DNA of 6,782 bases from Candidatus Cloacimonadota bacterium. Its GTDB lineage: Bacteria > Cloacimonadota > Cloacimonadia > Cloacimonadales > Cloacimonadaceae. Every line of letters begins with the position of its first letter. Position 1 is the first letter of the stretch. Position numbers and translations under genes: made by a program. The notes beneath the pieces were generated by a model. It was given only the letters and a program-made list of their open reading frames with translations. It ran no database searches and was not told where the DNA came from. This document shows, piece after piece, positions 5,870 to 6,782 of the stretch. The stretch spans positions 1 to 6,782 of the forward strand of contig JAQUJJ010000043.1 in NCBI GenBank assembly GCA_028681035.1, written 5' to 3'.

Positions 5870-6203
5870 TAATAGATTGGGGATGAACAGGATAAACAGG
5901 ATTTTGAGGGATTTTATTATATTGGGTACGAGAAAAGATGGAAAAACATAGATTGGTGAGTTCAGATAATAGATTAGGGATGAACAGGATAAACAGGATT
6001 TTAGGGATTTTATTATATTGGGTACGAGAAAAGATGGAAAAACATAGATTGGTGAGTTCAGATAATAGATTAGGGATGAACAGGATAAACAGGATTTTGA
6101 GGGATTTTATTATATTGGGTACGAGAAAAGATGGAAAAACATAGATTGGTGAGTTCAGATAATAGATTGGGGATGAACAGGATAAACAGGATTTTAGGGA
6201 TTT
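5870..6203. repeat. Tandem repeat array, 3.4 copies of a 97/96-bp unit
   Basis: The block starting GGATGAACAGGATAAACAGG recurs at 5881, 5978, 6074 and 6171, with spacings of 97, 96 and 97 bases. Copies are nearly identical. Units 1 and 3 have TTTTGAGGG and units 2 and 4 have TTTTAGGG, so the array has a higher-order ABAB pattern with a 193-base period. The base before the core also varies (ATTGG in copies 1 and 4, ATTAG in copies 2 and 3). The fourth copy is cut short at about 6203. Within each unit AACAGGAT is itself repeated 9 bases apart. The array fills the space between the epimerase and the GxxExxx gene. On the minus strand the core reads as NPVYPVHP followed by stop, matching the end of that gene. 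The open frame across the array on the + strand (from 5938) is a consequence of the 96-base period and shows no sign of being a gene. No promoter or terminator could be assigned in it. Confidence 0.95.
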
Positions 6204-6223
6204 AATGGTTTTAGGGCGGTAAC

Positions 6224-6685
6224 ATGAGAAATTATGGGATAGGCATTAATGAAGGTTCTGAGATTGAAATGATACACAAGGACTTGACAGATAAGATTAT
6301 TTCTTGTTTCTACAAAGTTTACAATACCCTAGGATATGGATTCCTTGAAAAAGTCTATGAGAATGCGCTTGTTCACGAATTAAGGAAAAATGTAATGCAG
6401 GTAAGCCCCCAATTTCCAATCAGAGTTTTCTATGATGGTGTGCATGTAGGGGAATATTTTGCCGATCTTTTAGTGGATGATACCGTGATTGTAGAATTAA
6501 AAGCAGCCACAGCGATTTCAATTGAGCATATTCTTCAGATACAGAACTATTTAAAAGCTACCAATATAGAAGTTGGCTTGCTCTTGAACTTTGGACAAAA
6601 ACCAGAAATTAGACGTAAGACTTTTCTTAATCAAGACAAAAGTTTTACAAATCCTCAAAATCCTGTGTATCCTGTTCATCCCTAA
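6224..6685 (+). CDS. GxxExxx protein (PD-(D/E)XK nuclease-like family)
   Basis: This 153-residue protein has the full family plan. The name motif is in TLGYGFLEKVYENAL (residues 35-49, with G39, E42 and Y45). A strand region FPIRVFYDGVHVGEY (64-78) follows. The D...ExK core is ADLLVDDTVIVELKA (80-94, with D81, E91 and K93). EHILQIQNYLKATNIEVGLLLNFG (101-124) matches the helix and final strand. E42, D81, E91 and K93 would form a PD-(D/E)XK-type metal site, so nuclease activity is possible, though function is untested for the family. ATG 6224 has a weak GGGCGG-like site. The family's conserved start (MIHKDLTDKIISCFYKVYNTLG) favours ATG 6269 as an alternative, giving 138 residues. The last residues, TNPQNPVYPVHP, and the stop are encoded by an inverted copy of the repeat lying upstream. 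They look like an acquired tail rather than part of the fold. The gene lies between repeat arms and is unrelated to the polysaccharide pathway. Confidence 0.85.
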   Translation: MRNYGIGINEGSEIEMIHKDLTDKIISCFYKVYNTLGYGFLEKVYENALVHELRKNVMQVSPQFPIRVFYDGVHVGEYFADLLVDDTVIVELKAATAISIEHILQIQNYLKATNIEVGLLLNFGQKPEIRRKTFLNQDKSFTNPQNPVYPVHP

Positions 6686-6694
6686 TCTATTATC
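6649..6694. repeat. Inverted copy of the array repeat at the 3' end of the GxxExxx gene
   Basis: The reverse complement of these 46 bases matches array copy 3 (6061-6107) over 47 aligned columns with one substitution and one missing G. It also matches the gene-proximal copy 4 (6158-6203) with a few differences. The two arms point toward each other and bracket the GxxExxx gene, giving a span of 537 bases if copy 4 is taken as the left arm. The right arm includes the gene's last 12 codons and its stop (TAA 6683-6685). There is no obvious target-site duplication just outside 6694. Confidence 0.9.
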
Positions 6695-6782
6695 ATGAAA
6701 TATAAGATAACCAATTACTCCCTCCTTATCTTGGATATAGCCAATAAAGAAGTTGGCTTGCTCCTGAACTTTGGTCAAAAGC
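6695..6782 (+). pseudogene. Partial second GxxExxx 3' end (duplicate fragment running off the window)
   Basis: Bases 6741-6781 repeat 6561-6601 at an offset of exactly 180 bases with only a few differences. The in-frame translation NKEVGLLLNFGQK matches NIEVGLLLNFGQK of the intact protein. Upstream of this the frame reads KITNYSLLILDIA, which keeps the NY of the parent's IQNYLKA but has extra residues. The frame is open from ATG 6695, just after the inverted repeat arm, to the edge. No ribosome binding site precedes it, and the N-terminal two thirds of the family, with the whole catalytic core, are absent. It is therefore a decayed copy or a recombination product. If the pattern holds, the sequence beyond the window should give another NPVYPVHP-like tail and another repeat arm. 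Confidence 0.65.

Noticed and set aside
5938..6144. Open frame across the tandem array encoding a repeated 32-residue peptide
   Set aside because: The 96-base unit is a multiple of three, so an open frame arises automatically, and the 97-base units shift it. There is no domain and no ribosome binding site beyond a chance purine run.
5870..6203. CRISPR array
   Set aside because: The units are 97/96 bases and identical throughout. There are no unique spacers of regular length and no cas genes.
6551..6778. Minus-strand open frame across the GxxExxx 3' end and the repeat arm
   Set aside because: It is the antisense of the duplicated segments. Its internal repetition is explained by the 180-base-offset duplication and the repeat arm.

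Overview
The window looks like part of a surface-polysaccharide (O-antigen or capsule type) biosynthesis locus of a Gram-negative, moderately AT-rich bacterium. Much of it is littered with accessory-gene fragments. Genes are tightly packed on the + strand, have purine-rich Shine-Dalgarno sites, and use GTG and TTG as well as ATG starts. The mix of a DUF354 protein, NodB-type deacetylases, an SPRRYGKTS-type ATPase, a four-helix-bundle (IVP) protein, GxxExxx proteins and GATGAACAGGAT repeats recalls Cloacimonadota-like or similar uncultivated lineages. That assignment is an inference from memory of such genomes and is not proven here.

Layout. (1) Positions 3-3943 hold a polysaccharide operon: the 3' end of a probable DegT/DnrJ/EryC1-family sugar aminotransferase, a DUF354 GT-B-like protein, two different polysaccharide-deacetylase-family proteins overlapping by 8 bp, and a left-handed beta-helix acyltransferase coupled to them by a 4-bp overlap. 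Together they suggest amino-sugar synthesis followed by N-deacetylation and re-acylation. (2) Positions 4011-4852 form a gene graveyard. The first 13 codons of an SDR epimerase are fused in frame to the C-terminal part of a four-helix-bundle protein. Next comes an ATPase with its middle deleted, then a hairpin, then a GxxExxx gene lacking its N-terminus, then a cluster of ATCYGCG heptamers. (3) Positions 4917-5846 hold an intact SDR-family NAD-dependent nucleotide-sugar 4-epimerase, probably of the WbpP/TviC or GalE type. It has the same 5' end that is left as a stub at 4011. (4) Positions 5870-6782 hold a tandem array of 97/96-bp repeats and an apparently complete GxxExxx gene. The last codons of that gene, its stop and the flanking bases form an inverted copy of the same repeat. 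A second partial GxxExxx 3' end then runs off the window edge.

The most unusual structure is the GxxExxx cassette bracketed by inverted copies of a short repeat (left arm in the array, right arm 6649-6694). The repeat on the minus strand of the upstream array and on the plus strand at the gene end encodes the same peptide tail, NPVYPVHP followed by stop. A degraded relative of the gene sits just upstream of the epimerase, and a partial duplicate sits just downstream. This suggests repeated insertion, recombination and decay of PD-(D/E)XK-like GxxExxx modules in a polysaccharide locus.

No rRNA, tRNA, CRISPR array, recognisable transposase or convincing factor-independent terminator was seen.
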